DNA from: JBJXFY01 sp046155815
Lineage (GTDB): Bacteria; Verrucomicrobiota; Verrucomicrobiia; Limisphaerales; CAIMTB01
DNA length: 16,069 bases
Assembly (NCBI GenBank): GCA_046155815.1
Contig: JBJXFY010000134.1
Coordinates: forward strand, 1 to 16,069
Direction: 5' to 3'
The notes below the pieces were generated by a model that was not told the DNA's origin, did not search any database, and saw nothing but the letters and a program-made list of their open reading frames with translations. Made by a program: the position numbers and the translations under genes. Positions 1-6,868 of this stretch are shown piece after piece (positions within the stretch are counted from its first letter, which is position 1; each line of letters starts with the position of its first letter).

Positions 1-1
1 G

Positions 2-772
2 CCCGCCGCCGCCGCCCGCCGCCGCGGCCACACCGGCGCGCCGGTGCTGGCCGGCGGCCGCGTCTTCGCCGTGGTCGGCAGCACCGCCGGCGCCGGCGTC
101 GTCGCCTTCGACGCCGCCACCGGCCGCGAACTGTGGCGCTCGCAGGGCGACGAGGCCGCCTACGCGCCCCCCGTGCTCGCCAGAATCGCCGGCATCCCGC
201 AGCTCGTCGCGTTCACCGCGGGGGCGCTGCTGGGCCTCGCCCCCGCCGATGGCCGGCTGCTCTGGCGCGTGCCGCTCAAGACGGCCGCCAACCGCCACGC
301 CGTCACGCCCGTCGTGGACGGCGACCGCGTCATCGTGTCGTCGCACACGCTCGGCCTGCGCGCCTTCCGCGTCGCGCAGTCCGGCGACGGCCTCACCGCC
401 GCCGCGGCCTGGGCGCGCCCGGAATTGAAGACGAGCCTCGCGACCACCGTGCTGGTGGACGGCCACCTATACGGGCAGGGACCGGAGCGGGACTTCATCT
501 GTGTGCGCGCAGCCGACGGTGAGATCCGCTGGCGACAGGGGGGCTTTGGCGAGAAGGCGCTGGTGGGCTATACGGCCACGCTGGCCGCAGGGCGGCGGCT
601 GCTCGCGCTCACGGAGGACGGCCAGGCCGTGCTGCTCGCCGCGAGTCCGGAGCGCTACGACGAGCTCGGCCGACAGCAGGTCTGCGGCCGGACGTGGAGC
701 CATCCGGCGCTGGGCCGGCGGATGCTCGTCCTCCGCGACCAGAAGGATCTGCGGGCCTTCCGCATGGGCTGA
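2..772 (+). CDS. PQQ-type beta-propeller repeat protein, 3' fragment
   Basis: The frame is open from the window edge, so the true start lies upstream; about 256 codons are visible. The protein shows repeated blades of the PQQ-like (BamB/quinoprotein dehydrogenase) beta-propeller. Examples are FDAATGRELWRS, LAPADGRLLWRV, VRAADGEIRWRQ and the closing DQKDLRAFRMG, each with the 'Asp-Gly-x-x-x-W' signature, alternating with strands of the type 'VVDGDRVIVSS'. Such proteins are usually exported. They either bind PQQ in a dehydrogenase or act only as scaffolds. No catalytic Asp, haem CxxCH motif or lipobox is visible in the retained part, so I would not name an enzyme. The first 40 bases are an almost pure GCC/GCG tract (Ala and Arg codons) just before the first clear blade. 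The gene ends 39 bp before the promoter of the tRNA gene. Confidence 0.85.
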   Translation, partial: PAAAARRRGHTGAPVLAGGRVFAVVGSTAGAGVVAFDAATGRELWRSQGDEAAYAPPVLARIAGIPQLVAFTAGALLGLAPADGRLLWRVPLKTAANRHAVTPVVDGDRVIVSSHTLGLRAFRVAQSGDGLTAAAAWARPELKTSLATTVLVDGHLYGQGPERDFICVRAADGEIRWRQGGFGEKALVGYTATLAAGRRLLALTEDGQAVLLAASPERYDELGRQQVCGRTWSHPALGRRMLVLRDQKDLRAFRMG

Positions 773-811
773 GGGCGGGCCGGGCGGGCCGCCACCTTTG
801 GCGCACGATTT

Positions 812-840
812 TTGACAGGCCGCGTTCCGCCGCCGATAAG
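812..840 (+). promoter_or_regulatory. Sigma70-type promoter of the tRNA-Thr gene
   Basis: A perfect -35 hexamer TTGACA (812-817) is followed by exactly 17 bases and then GATAAG (835-840), which matches four of six positions of TATAAT, including the central ATAA. Transcription would start near 847, about seven bases before the mature 5' end of the tRNA. The surrounding sequence is very GC-rich, so such a match is unlikely to be background. The downstream aminotransferase gene could be read from the same start. Confidence 0.7.
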
Positions 841-853
841 ACGGCCGGCGCAC

Positions 854-928
854 GCCGGCTTAGCTCAGGGGTAGAGCAGCGGTTTTGTAAACCGCGGGTC
901 GTCGGTTCAAATCCGACAGCCGGCTCCA
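854..928 (+). tRNA. tRNA-Thr (anticodon TGT)
   Basis: A full cloverleaf can be drawn. The acceptor arms GCCGGCT (854-860) and AGCCGGC (918-924) pair over seven bases. The D arm follows TA with GCTC...AGC. The anticodon stem GCGGT/ACCGC encloses the loop TTTGTAA, with anticodon TGT at 886-888. The T arm GTCGG-TTCAAAT-CCGAC occupies 901-917. The discriminator is T925, and CCA is encoded at 926-928. The TGT anticodon reads ACA and possibly other ACN threonine codons. The leader contains a second copy of GCCGGC (844-849), which could compete for pairing with the acceptor strand before 5' processing. Confidence 0.97.
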
Positions 929-997
929 GTTTCCGCCCCCCGCGTCGCCATTGCCACTGCCGGCCCGTTCGGAAACGCTGGGCGGAGAATGCCGCCA

Positions 998-2113
998 ATG
1001 TCGCTGATGCAGGGGCCCCCGGGGCCGGAGACCGTGATTGACGGCGTGCGATACCTCTACTTCGCCGGCACGGGCTATCTCGGGCTGGCCGCGCATCCGG
1101 AGGTGATCGAGGCCGGCTGCGCGGCCTTCCGCCAGTACGGCGTGCATTCCGCGACCTCGCGGGCCGGGGTGGGCACCACGCCGCCGGTGCTGGAAGTGGA
1201 GCGGCGCGCCGCCACGTTCTTCGGCACGGAGGACGCCTTCTACTTCAGCAGCGGCTACGCGGCGAACCACGTCCTCGTCTCCGCGCTCGCGCCGGGCCTC
1301 GACGCGGTGCTCGTGGACGAGGCCGCGCATTTTTGCGGCACGGAGGCCGCCCAGCTGGCGGGCGTGCCGGCGACCACCTTCAGCCACCGCGACCCGGACG
1401 ACCTCGCGCGGCTCGCCGGCCGACACCGGCGCATGCTCGTCATCGCCGATGCCGTCGGGCCGGCCACCGGGACGGTGGCGCCGGTGCAGGACTACGTGCG
1501 GGCGCTCGCGGGCTGCGAGCGCGCCGTGCTCCTGCTCGACGACGCGCACGGCTTCGGCGTGCTCGGCCCGGACGGGCGCGGCCTGCTCGACGAACTCGGG
1601 CTGTGGCCGCAGGCGAACCATGGCGTGGCGGCGGCGGGCGTGACGCTGGCCGTCGGCGGCACGCTGGCCAAGGCGCTCGGCGGCTTCGGAGGGATCGTGC
1701 CGGGAACATGCTGCTTCGTTCAGGCGGCGCGGTCGGGATCGCATTACTTCGACGGCGCGAGCGCGCCGGCCTCGCCCATCGCCGCGGCCACGGCGAAGGC
1801 GCTCGAGATCGTCATGCGCGAGCCGGCGCTGCGCCGGCGCCTGCGGGCCAACGCCGGCCGCCTGCGCGCCGGCCTCCGTGCGCTCGGCCTCGAGCCGCCC
1901 GCAGGCCACACCGCCCACTTCGGCCTCGCCGTGGGCGGGGCGGACGACATGCGGCGGATTCACCGGGCGCTGAAGGCCCGCGGCATCTTCGTGCCGCACC
2001 TGGCCGCGTACAGCGGCGTGCCGCCGGGCGGCGTGCTGCGCTTCGCGGTCTGCGCCGCGCACAGCTTCGCGCAGATTGATCAGCTGATCGGGGAACTTAG
2101 GGCGATTCTCTGA
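998..2113 (+). CDS. PLP-dependent alpha-oxoamine synthase-like aminotransferase (class I/II)
   Basis: A 371-residue fold-type I PLP enzyme of the group holding 8-amino-7-oxononanoate synthase (BioF), glycine C-acetyltransferase (Kbl) and serine palmitoyltransferase. These condense an amino acid with an acyl thioester and release CO2. Seen directly: the N-terminal YLYFAGTGYLGLAAHPEVIEA block, the Gly-rich FYFSSGYAAN cofactor-binding loop, DDAHGFGVLGPDGRG (from residue 181; the Asp should hold the pyridine nitrogen of PLP) and GGTLAKALGGFGG with the Schiff-base Lys225. No bio or other pathway gene is adjacent, so the substrate is unknown. DDAHG replaces the more usual DEAHS. I chose ATG 998 because GGAG at 984-987 is well spaced from it; an in-frame ATG at 989 sits only one base after that motif. 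The gene lies about 70 bp after tRNA-Thr and may be co-transcribed with it. Confidence 0.85.
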   Translation: MSLMQGPPGPETVIDGVRYLYFAGTGYLGLAAHPEVIEAGCAAFRQYGVHSATSRAGVGTTPPVLEVERRAATFFGTEDAFYFSSGYAANHVLVSALAPGLDAVLVDEAAHFCGTEAAQLAGVPATTFSHRDPDDLARLAGRHRRMLVIADAVGPATGTVAPVQDYVRALAGCERAVLLLDDAHGFGVLGPDGRGLLDELGLWPQANHGVAAAGVTLAVGGTLAKALGGFGGIVPGTCCFVQAARSGSHYFDGASAPASPIAAATAKALEIVMREPALRRRLRANAGRLRAGLRALGLEPPAGHTAHFGLAVGGADDMRRIHRALKARGIFVPHLAAYSGVPPGGVLRFAVCAAHSFAQIDQLIGELRAIL

Positions 2114-2138
2114 ACCCCCTCTGTTGTCGGCGTGTCGC

Positions 2139-2155
2139 GCGAGGCCGCACCTCGC
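2139..2155. terminator. Possible hairpin between convergent genes
   Basis: GCGAGG (2139-2144), a five-base loop and CCTCGC (2150-2155) form a perfect six-base-pair stem in the 46-bp gap between the convergent aminotransferase and deacetylase genes. There is no T-run on either side, so it is at best a weak or factor-assisted terminator. Confidence 0.3.
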
Positions 2156-2159
2156 CGCG

Positions 2160-3026
2160 TCACTTCCCCGCGACGCCCTTGAGGTACGCGAGCACGAGGT
2201 CCGGCAGGTCGTCGCTGTAGCCGCCTTCGAGGACGCTGCACGCGGGCAGGCCGGCGGCGCGGACCATGCCGCCGATGGCGTGGAAGTCCTCCACCTCCAG
2301 CAGCTCCTGCGCGATGGGGTCGTGGGCGTAGGCGTCGAACCCGGCGGACACGAGGAGCAGGTCCGGCTTGGCCGCGAGCAGGCGGTCGAGCGCGGCGCGG
2401 ACGGCGCGCAGGTGCTCGGCGGGCGGCGTGAGCGGGGCGACGGGGTGGTTGAAGCAGTTTCCGCCCACGTCGCGCGTGCCGGTGCCGGGATAGCACGGGT
2501 GCTGGTGGATCGAGGCGAACCACACGCCCGGCAGGCCGGCCAGCACCGCCTCCGTGCCGTTGCCGTGATGCACGTCGAAGTCGAGGACCGCCACGCGCGC
2601 CGCGCCGCCGGCCTGCGCCTCCAGCGCCGCGACGGCGACGGTGGACAGGTAGCAGAAGCCCATCGCCCGCGTGCGGGTGGCGTGGTGGCCGGGCGGGCGG
2701 AGCAGGCTGAAGGCCGCCTCGCCGCGGCGGGCGAGCTCCACGGCCCGCAGCGCACCGCCGACGCCGCGCCGCGCGTGGGCGAAGATGTCCGGGTGGCGCG
2801 GGGTGTCGCCGTCGAAGTCGCCCTCCCCGTCGCGGAGGCGGGCGAGGAATTCCGGCGGATGCACGCGGGCGAGCGTGGCGTCGGGCACGTCGGCGGGCGC
2901 GGTCCAGGCGAGCGGCAGCTCCGGCTGCGCGCGGAGGCGCGCGACCGTGCGGCTGATGCGCGCGGGGCGCTCGGGATGGCCAGGGCTGGCGTAGGCCGTG
3001 CAACGTTCGTCGGTGATGATCGTCAC
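2160..3026 (-). CDS. Histone deacetylase-fold amidohydrolase (class II / AcuC-like)
   Basis: A 288-residue protein of the histone deacetylase superfamily. Bacterial members are zinc hydrolases that remove acetyl groups from proteins, polyamines or other small amines. Motifs in order: HPERPARI (17-24), RPPGHHAT with the active-site His pair 114-115, DFDVHHGNGT (149-158) with zinc ligands Asp151 and His153, SAGFDAYAHDPI with the third ligand Asp231, and LEGGY with Tyr270. All catalytic residues are present. The usual GFC-x-FNN segment reads GFCYLST instead. The start is GTG 3026, giving VTIITDERC, the normal N-terminus of the family. An in-frame ATG at 3071 adds 15 residues that look non-homologous. 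No good ribosome-binding site precedes either. The natural substrate cannot be read from the sequence. It converges with the aminotransferase and diverges from the nuclease. Confidence 0.88.
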   Translation of the reverse strand: MTIITDERCTAYASPGHPERPARISRTVARLRAQPELPLAWTAPADVPDATLARVHPPEFLARLRDGEGDFDGDTPRHPDIFAHARRGVGGALRAVELARRGEAAFSLLRPPGHHATRTRAMGFCYLSTVAVAALEAQAGGAARVAVLDFDVHHGNGTEAVLAGLPGVWFASIHQHPCYPGTGTRDVGGNCFNHPVAPLTPPAEHLRAVRAALDRLLAAKPDLLLVSAGFDAYAHDPIAQELLEVEDFHAIGGMVRAAGLPACSVLEGGYSDDLPDLVLAYLKGVAGK

Positions 3027-3228
3027 GGCGGAAGGTTGGCAGAAGGGCGGCGCGCGGTCAGTCTCAACCATGCGCCGCGCGCCCGTTTTACAGAGGAGGC
3101 TCCTGACCGGCAGCCCAGTCGCAGTCAGCCTTGTACTCGGCGCGATCCGCCGCCTCGGAGGTTGCCGGACGCGCCCTGCGGCCGGCTTCGTTCCGCCTGC
3201 AGGGGAAGTCAACCTCCGCAGTCGTCCC

Positions 3229-4296
3229 GTGCGCCCGGGGTTTTCCGCGGAGGCGCGGAAAACGGCGCCCGAGGCGGGCGCGGTTCCCGGATTCCTCCTC
3301 GTCCTCGTCCTCGTCCTCGGCGCACCTGCGGCCCGGGCGTGGGACTACGAGGGCCACCGCCTCGTGAACCTGCTCGCGCTCGAGGCGCTGCCGACGAGCT
3401 TTCCCGCCTTCGCGAAGACGCCGGCGGCGCGCGAGCGCATCGCCTTCCTCGGCGGCGAGCCGGACCGCTGGCGCAACACGCCGCATTATCCGCTGCGGCA
3501 CCAGAACAACCCGGAGCACTTCTTCGACTTCGAGGATCTCGCGCCGCTGGAGCTGACGGCGACGAACCTGCCGATGTTCCGGCACGAGTTCATCGCGCAC
3601 GTCTTCCGCGTGCGCGCGGCGCATCCGGGGCGCTTCCCGGCCATCGCCCCGACGAACGACCTGGACCGCACGCGGGCGCTGCCCGGCCTGCAGCCGTGGC
3701 GCATCGCGGAGGACTTTGCGCGGCTGAAGTCGTCGTTTTCGTACCTGAAGGCGTTCGAGCAGGCAGGCGGCACGGCGGACGAGATCGCGAACGCGCAGGC
3801 AAACATCGTCGCGCAGATGGGGCTGATGGGGCACTTCGTGGGGGACGGCTCGCAGCCGCTGCACACGACGCGGAACTACAACGGCTGGACGGACCCGAAC
3901 CCGCGCGGGTTCACGACGAACCGCGGCTTCCACGCGTGGATTGACGGAGGGTACCTGCGGAAAGTGGGGGTGACCTTTGACGAGCTGCGGCCGCGCGTGA
4001 CGCCCGCGCCGGTCTTTGGCGCCGCGGGGCCGACGCCGGAGCGCGACCCGGCCTTCGAGTGGGCGGTGGCGTACCTGCACACGCAGTTCGCGGAGGTGAT
4101 CCCGCTGTACGAGCTGGACAAGGCGGGCGGCCTCACGGGCGAAGGCGAGGCTGGCCGGGCCGGCCGGGAGGTGCTGCTGCGGCAGCTCCTGCGCAGCGCG
4201 GAGGCGCTGGCCACGCTTTGGCGCACGGCGTGGGAACAGGCGCCGGCGGACACGTACTTGCTGCAGCAACTGGCGAGACGGCAAACCGGGCAGTGA
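3229..4296 (+). CDS. S1/P1-type zinc-dependent nuclease, secreted
   Basis: A member of the S1/P1 nuclease family (phospholipase C/P1 fold, three zinc ions), which cleaves single-stranded DNA or RNA and 3'-nucleotides outside the cytoplasm. The hydrophobic stretch FLLVLVLVLGAPAARA ends at an AxA signal-peptidase site and leaves Trp as residue 1 of the mature protein, as needed because that Trp is a zinc ligand. Other ligands can be assigned: EGH near the N-terminus, the Asp of GGEPDRW, HYPLRH, MGHFVGDGSQPLH (H-x3-D-x5-H) and FHAWID (H-x3-D). Length is normal. The start is uncertain. No ATG lies near the signal peptide. GTG 3229 gives 355 residues with Arg and Lys before the hydrophobic core. 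ATG 3070 would give an unlikely 60-residue-longer leader. The core is coded by tandem GTCCTC hexamers (3301-3318), prone to in-frame slippage. The gene is divergent from the deacetylase. Confidence 0.88.
   Translation: MRPGFSAEARKTAPEAGAVPGFLLVLVLVLGAPAARAWDYEGHRLVNLLALEALPTSFPAFAKTPAARERIAFLGGEPDRWRNTPHYPLRHQNNPEHFFDFEDLAPLELTATNLPMFRHEFIAHVFRVRAAHPGRFPAIAPTNDLDRTRALPGLQPWRIAEDFARLKSSFSYLKAFEQAGGTADEIANAQANIVAQMGLMGHFVGDGSQPLHTTRNYNGWTDPNPRGFTTNRGFHAWIDGGYLRKVGVTFDELRPRVTPAPVFGAAGPTPERDPAFEWAVAYLHTQFAEVIPLYELDKAGGLTGEGEAGRAGREVLLRQLLRSAEALATLWRTAWEQAPADTYLLQQLARRQTGQ
3241..3281 (+). repeat. Two adjacent hairpins with GAGG loops at the nuclease 5' end
   Basis: TTTTCCGCG (3241-3249), loop GAGG and CGCGGAAAA (3254-3262) make a perfect nine-base-pair stem. 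Two bases later, GCGCCC (3265-3270), loop GAGGC and GGGCGC (3276-3281) make a second six-base-pair stem whose loop also begins GAGG. Both lie between the proposed GTG start and the signal-peptide core. They may control translation or mRNA stability, or be an inserted intergenic repeat. Confidence 0.6.
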
Positions 4297-4380
4297 GCGG
4301 CAGGACCAGGAAATTGGGAATGGGAGATGGGAAATGAAGGCGTCTGAGGGCGGAGCACGGGCGCGGCCCAACGGTTCGGC

Positions 4381-4419
4381 GGAAAGAAAAAGGCCGCACG
4401 GGCTGAAGCCTGCGCGGCC
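4381..4419 (-). terminator. Intrinsic terminator of the RRM protein gene
   Basis: Read on the reverse strand, a 12-base arm pairs with another 12-base arm (4408-4419 with 4392-4403) around a TTCA loop. The outer six G-C pairs are perfect; two inner positions do not form Watson-Crick pairs, and one of them can be a wobble pair. The stem is followed at once by TTTTTCTTT (4391-4383). It starts about 20 bp after the RRM gene's stop codon, the normal place for a Rho-independent terminator. Confidence 0.8.
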
Positions 4420-4438
4420 GGACGAGAAGCATGGGAAG

Positions 4439-4867
4439 CTACTCCCAGCGATCGCCGCCGCCGCCGCGTTCACGGTAGCCACCACCGCCCCCGCCGCCGC
4501 CGCCACCACGTTCTCCGCGGTAGCCACCACCACCCCCTGCTCCGCCGCCGCCCCGGTAGCCGCCGCCACCGCCGCCGCCGCCGCGGTATCCGCCACCTTC
4601 ACGCGGCGGACGATCTTCCTTGGGCCGGGCGATGTTCACGGTCATGCCGCGGCCTTGGAAGTCCTTGCCGTGAAAAAGCTCCACGGCCTTGTTGGCTTCC
4701 GCCGAGGAGCCCATTTCGACGAAGGCGAAGCCACGGGACTTGCCGGTGAGCTTGTCGAAGACGACGCTGGCACTGACCACGACGCCGGCCTGGGCAAACA
4801 GGTCGGTCAGGTCGTTGTCAGCGGTGGTGTAGGCGAGGTTGCCCACAAAGAGTCTGGCTTGGTTCAT
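4439..4867 (-). CDS. Glycine-rich RNA-binding protein (single RRM)
   Basis: 142 residues. Residues 4-82 form one RNA-recognition motif with RNP2 LFVGNL (6-11) and RNP1 KSRGFAFVEM (43-52), carrying the RNA-stacking aromatics Phe7, Phe47 and Phe49. Residues 91-142 are almost pure Gly broken by Tyr-Arg (repeats of YRGGGG, ending GGDRWE). This is an RGG-like, probably disordered tail that adds weak RNA binding. The layout matches the small Rbp/GRP proteins of cyanobacteria and other bacteria, some of which are cold-induced RNA chaperones or localise mRNA; the role here is inferred. The start at ATG 4867 is supported by the beta1 strand beginning at residue 5. The gene stands alone on its strand with its own terminator and a long upstream region. 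The tail is coded by GGN repeats and its length is likely to vary between strains. Confidence 0.93.
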   Translation of the reverse strand: MNQARLFVGNLAYTTADNDLTDLFAQAGVVVSASVVFDKLTGKSRGFAFVEMGSSAEANKAVELFHGKDFQGRGMTVNIARPKEDRPPREGGGYRGGGGGGGGYRGGGGAGGGGGYRGERGGGGGGGGGGYRERGGGGDRWE

Positions 4868-5151
4868 TGCTTCGAGGGGAGGACTGACTGGCCAGGGAAA
4901 CCGGGGAGGGGTGCCTGCGCCCGCAGGTCACAGCATGTCGCGAAGGGGGATGACCACGATGGACAAACCGTCTCTGGGAGACCGTCTCTGGGTTTCTTCG
5001 GGCCGTCGCGGGACAGGCTAGCAACGGATGCGCGGCCGTCAATCCCCCAGTGCCCACCGGACCGGCGATGATGCCGGCGGAGGGTGCTGCAACTTTGACC
5101 CCAGGGAAGCGCAACCCGCCCAGCCTTTCCGATGCCGCCCCTTCTTTCAGT

Positions 5152-5181
5152 TTGACCGGTTTTTTCCGCAGACCCTACCTT
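5152..5181 (+). promoter_or_regulatory. Weak promoter candidate for the SurA/PpiD-like gene
   Basis: TTGACC (5152-5157) matches five of six positions of a -35 box. Eighteen bases later TACCTT (5176-5181) matches only three of six -10 positions. A second TTGACC lies at 5095-5100. The candidate overlaps the first copy of the TTTCCGCAGACCC repeat. The position is suitable, but the -10 is poor. Confidence 0.3.
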
Positions 5182-5202
5182 GGCGGCCCTTTCCGCAGAC
5201 CC
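5163..5202 (+). repeat. 13-bp direct repeat TTTCCGCAGACCC, two copies
   Basis: Identical copies at 5163-5175 and 5190-5202 start 27 bases apart, just before the ATG at 5210. The spacing is about two and a half helical turns. It could be a short duplication or a regulator site; sequence alone does not decide. Confidence 0.6.
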
Positions 5203-5209
5203 GCAGCGC

Positions 5210-6859
5210 ATGTTCCAGTTTATCCGCAAGCATCAGGCGTGGGGCGCCGTGTTCATCGGCGCCGTGATCCTCAGCTTCATCGTGTTCATGAACCCGGCGG
5301 GCAACGCCGGCCGGCGCGGAAGCGGCAGCCTGGGCACGATCGGCGGGACGGCGGTGGGCGAGGAGGAGTACCGGCGCGCGGCGCGCGAGCTGCACCTCGA
5401 GCAGGCGCTGCGCGGGCAGCGCGGCGCGGCGGACCGGGTGGAGTCCGCCGACATCCTGCAACGCGTGTTCGTGCAGCGGGAGGCGGCGGCACTGGGAATC
5501 CGCGTGCCGGACGAGGCGGTGGCGGAGCGGATCGTGGAGCTGCCGATCGCGCAGGACCAGCGCACGGGGCGCTTCAGCCGGGAGGCCTACGACCAGTTCC
5601 TCGCCTCGCTCCAGCGCGAGACGGGCCTGTCGCGCAGCGATTTCGAGGGCTACCTCAAGCAGGGCATCGCCCTCGAGCAGCTCGGGACGCTGGCCGGCCT
5701 GAGCGGGACGCTGGTCTCGCCGCGCGAGGCCTCGGCCCGCTACCGCGTGCGGAACGAGCAGTTTTCCGTGCAGCTCGTGATGTTCCCCGCCTCGAACCAG
5801 GTGGCGAACGTGGATCTCTCGCCGGAGGCCGTGGGCCGATTCTACTCGAACAACCTGCCCGCCTACCGCCTGCCGGATCAGGTGGCCGTGTCCTACGTGC
5901 GCTTCGCCGCCACCAACTTCCTCGCCGAGGGCGAGCAGGCGCTGGCCGCCCAGACCAACCTGGCCGCCCTCCTCGACGCCGAGTACGTCCGCCGAGGCAC
6001 CGACAGCTTCCTGGACTCAGCGGGGCAGGTGATGACGGCGGTGGCGGCCCAGGCGAAGCTGCGGGAGGAGTTTCGCCAGCAGCTCGCGCTCGAGGCGGCG
6101 CGGAAGCAGGCCAACGCGTTTGCCAACGCGCTTTATCAGGAGACGCCCTCGCCGGACGCGCTGCGCGGGCTGGCCGCCGCGCAGGGCCTGTCGGCCGGCA
6201 TCAGCTTGCCCTTCACCGCCGCGCGCGGGCCCGCGGAGCTGCGCGTGCCGCCGCAGTTCGCCCGCGCCGCGTTCGCGCTGACGGAGGCGGAACCCTTCGG
6301 CACGCCGGTCGTGGGACAGGATGGCGTGTACGTCTTCGCGCTGAAGGAGCGCATCCCGGCCGCGATCCAGCCGTTCGAAGCCGTGCAGGCACGGGTGGCG
6401 GAGGACTGGAAGCGCAACGAATCCCTGCGGCTCGCCCGCGTCCAGGCCGAGCAGTTCGCCGTCGGCGTGACCAACGCGATGGGGCAGGGGCAGACCTTTG
6501 AGGTTGCCGCGTCCGGGCTTGGGGTCGCGCCGCTCGTGCTGCCGCCCTTCTCGGCCACCACGCCGAGCCTGCCGGAACTGGGCGCCTACCTGGCCCTGAA
6601 CGAGGTGCTGCAGGCAGTGACCGGCCTGCCCGCCGGCCGCCTCACCGCGGTGGAGCCGACGGCCGACGGCGCGTTTGTCGCCTACCTGCAGGCCCGCCTG
6701 CCCGCCGCCGAGACGCAGATGAAGGCCGAGCTGCCGGAGTTCATGGCCGAACTCCGCCGCCAGGGCGGCTACGCGGCCTTCAACGAATGGGTGATGCGCC
6801 GCGGACAGGCCGTAGGCATCCAGGCACCCGCCGCCGAGGCCGCGCCCGCGGCCAACTGA
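5210..6859 (+). CDS. Membrane-anchored SurA/PpiD-like peptidyl-prolyl isomerase domain protein
   Basis: 549 residues. A short cytoplasmic N-terminus (MFQFIRKHQA) precedes one membrane helix (about 12-28), and the rest should be periplasmic. Residues 45-185 resemble the SurA N-terminal chaperone domain (ERIVELPIAQDQRTGRF, then FEGYLKQ). Residues about 205-385 are a divergent parvulin-like region ending PQFARAAFALTEAEPFGTPVV and DGVYVFALKER. The layout is that of PpiD: N-terminal anchor, SurA-like arms and an internal, often inactive, parvulin domain, helping newly exported proteins fold at the Sec translocon. I cannot confirm isomerase catalytic residues. ATG 5210 is chosen because the membrane helix follows directly; a TTG start ten codons upstream is possible. 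The C-terminus is Ala/Pro-rich. It ends nine bases before the pseudouridine synthase gene, so the two probably form an operon. Confidence 0.82.
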   Translation: MFQFIRKHQAWGAVFIGAVILSFIVFMNPAGNAGRRGSGSLGTIGGTAVGEEEYRRAARELHLEQALRGQRGAADRVESADILQRVFVQREAAALGIRVPDEAVAERIVELPIAQDQRTGRFSREAYDQFLASLQRETGLSRSDFEGYLKQGIALEQLGTLAGLSGTLVSPREASARYRVRNEQFSVQLVMFPASNQVANVDLSPEAVGRFYSNNLPAYRLPDQVAVSYVRFAATNFLAEGEQALAAQTNLAALLDAEYVRRGTDSFLDSAGQVMTAVAAQAKLREEFRQQLALEAARKQANAFANALYQETPSPDALRGLAAAQGLSAGISLPFTAARGPAELRVPPQFARAAFALTEAEPFGTPVVGQDGVYVFALKERIPAAIQPFEAVQARVAEDWKRNESLRLARVQAEQFAVGVTNAMGQGQTFEVAASGLGVAPLVLPPFSATTPSLPELGAYLALNEVLQAVTGLPAGRLTAVEPTADGAFVAYLQARLPAAETQMKAELPEFMAELRRQGGYAAFNEWVMRRGQAVGIQAPAAEAAPAAN

Positions 6860-6868
6860 GCTGCCGGC

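Larger units (their letters stand above)
4868..5209. other. 342-bp divergent intergenic region with repeats
   Basis: This gap separates two divergent genes, so it must hold promoters for both. I see three kinds of element. ACCGTCTCTGGG occurs twice in tandem (4967-4978 and 4981-4992), forming GTCTC-TGG-GAGAC (4970-4982). CCGGC-GATGAT-GCCGG (5062-5077) is another hairpin. TTTCCGCAGACCC occurs twice near the right edge. No protein-like open frame is credible here. The reverse-strand promoter is not obvious. The distance to the RRM start would allow an untranslated leader of more than 100 bases. Confidence 0.6.

Noticed and set aside
1..40. GCC/GCG tract as a minisatellite or regulatory repeat
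   Set aside because: It stays in frame with the beta-propeller gene as Ala and Arg codons, and at the window edge it cannot be judged.
929..976. GTTTCCG...CGGAAAC inverted repeat after the tRNA as a terminator
   Set aside because: The loop is about 34 bases and no T-run follows, so it is not convincing.
860..2755. 631-codon reverse open frame across the tRNA, aminotransferase and deacetylase genes
   Set aside because: It is antisense to a clear tRNA and PLP enzyme and in another frame from the deacetylase. Its Arg/Ala-rich composition is that of a GC-rich shadow, with no motif.
2124..3944. 606-codon forward open frame
   Set aside because: It is opposite the deacetylase gene and out of frame with the nuclease. 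The charged, low-complexity translation has no domain.
3088..4602. 504-codon reverse open frame opposite the nuclease
   Set aside because: The nuclease frame has a complete signal peptide and zinc ligands, whereas this one is Arg-rich and begins inside the RRM gene's Gly repeats in the wrong frame.
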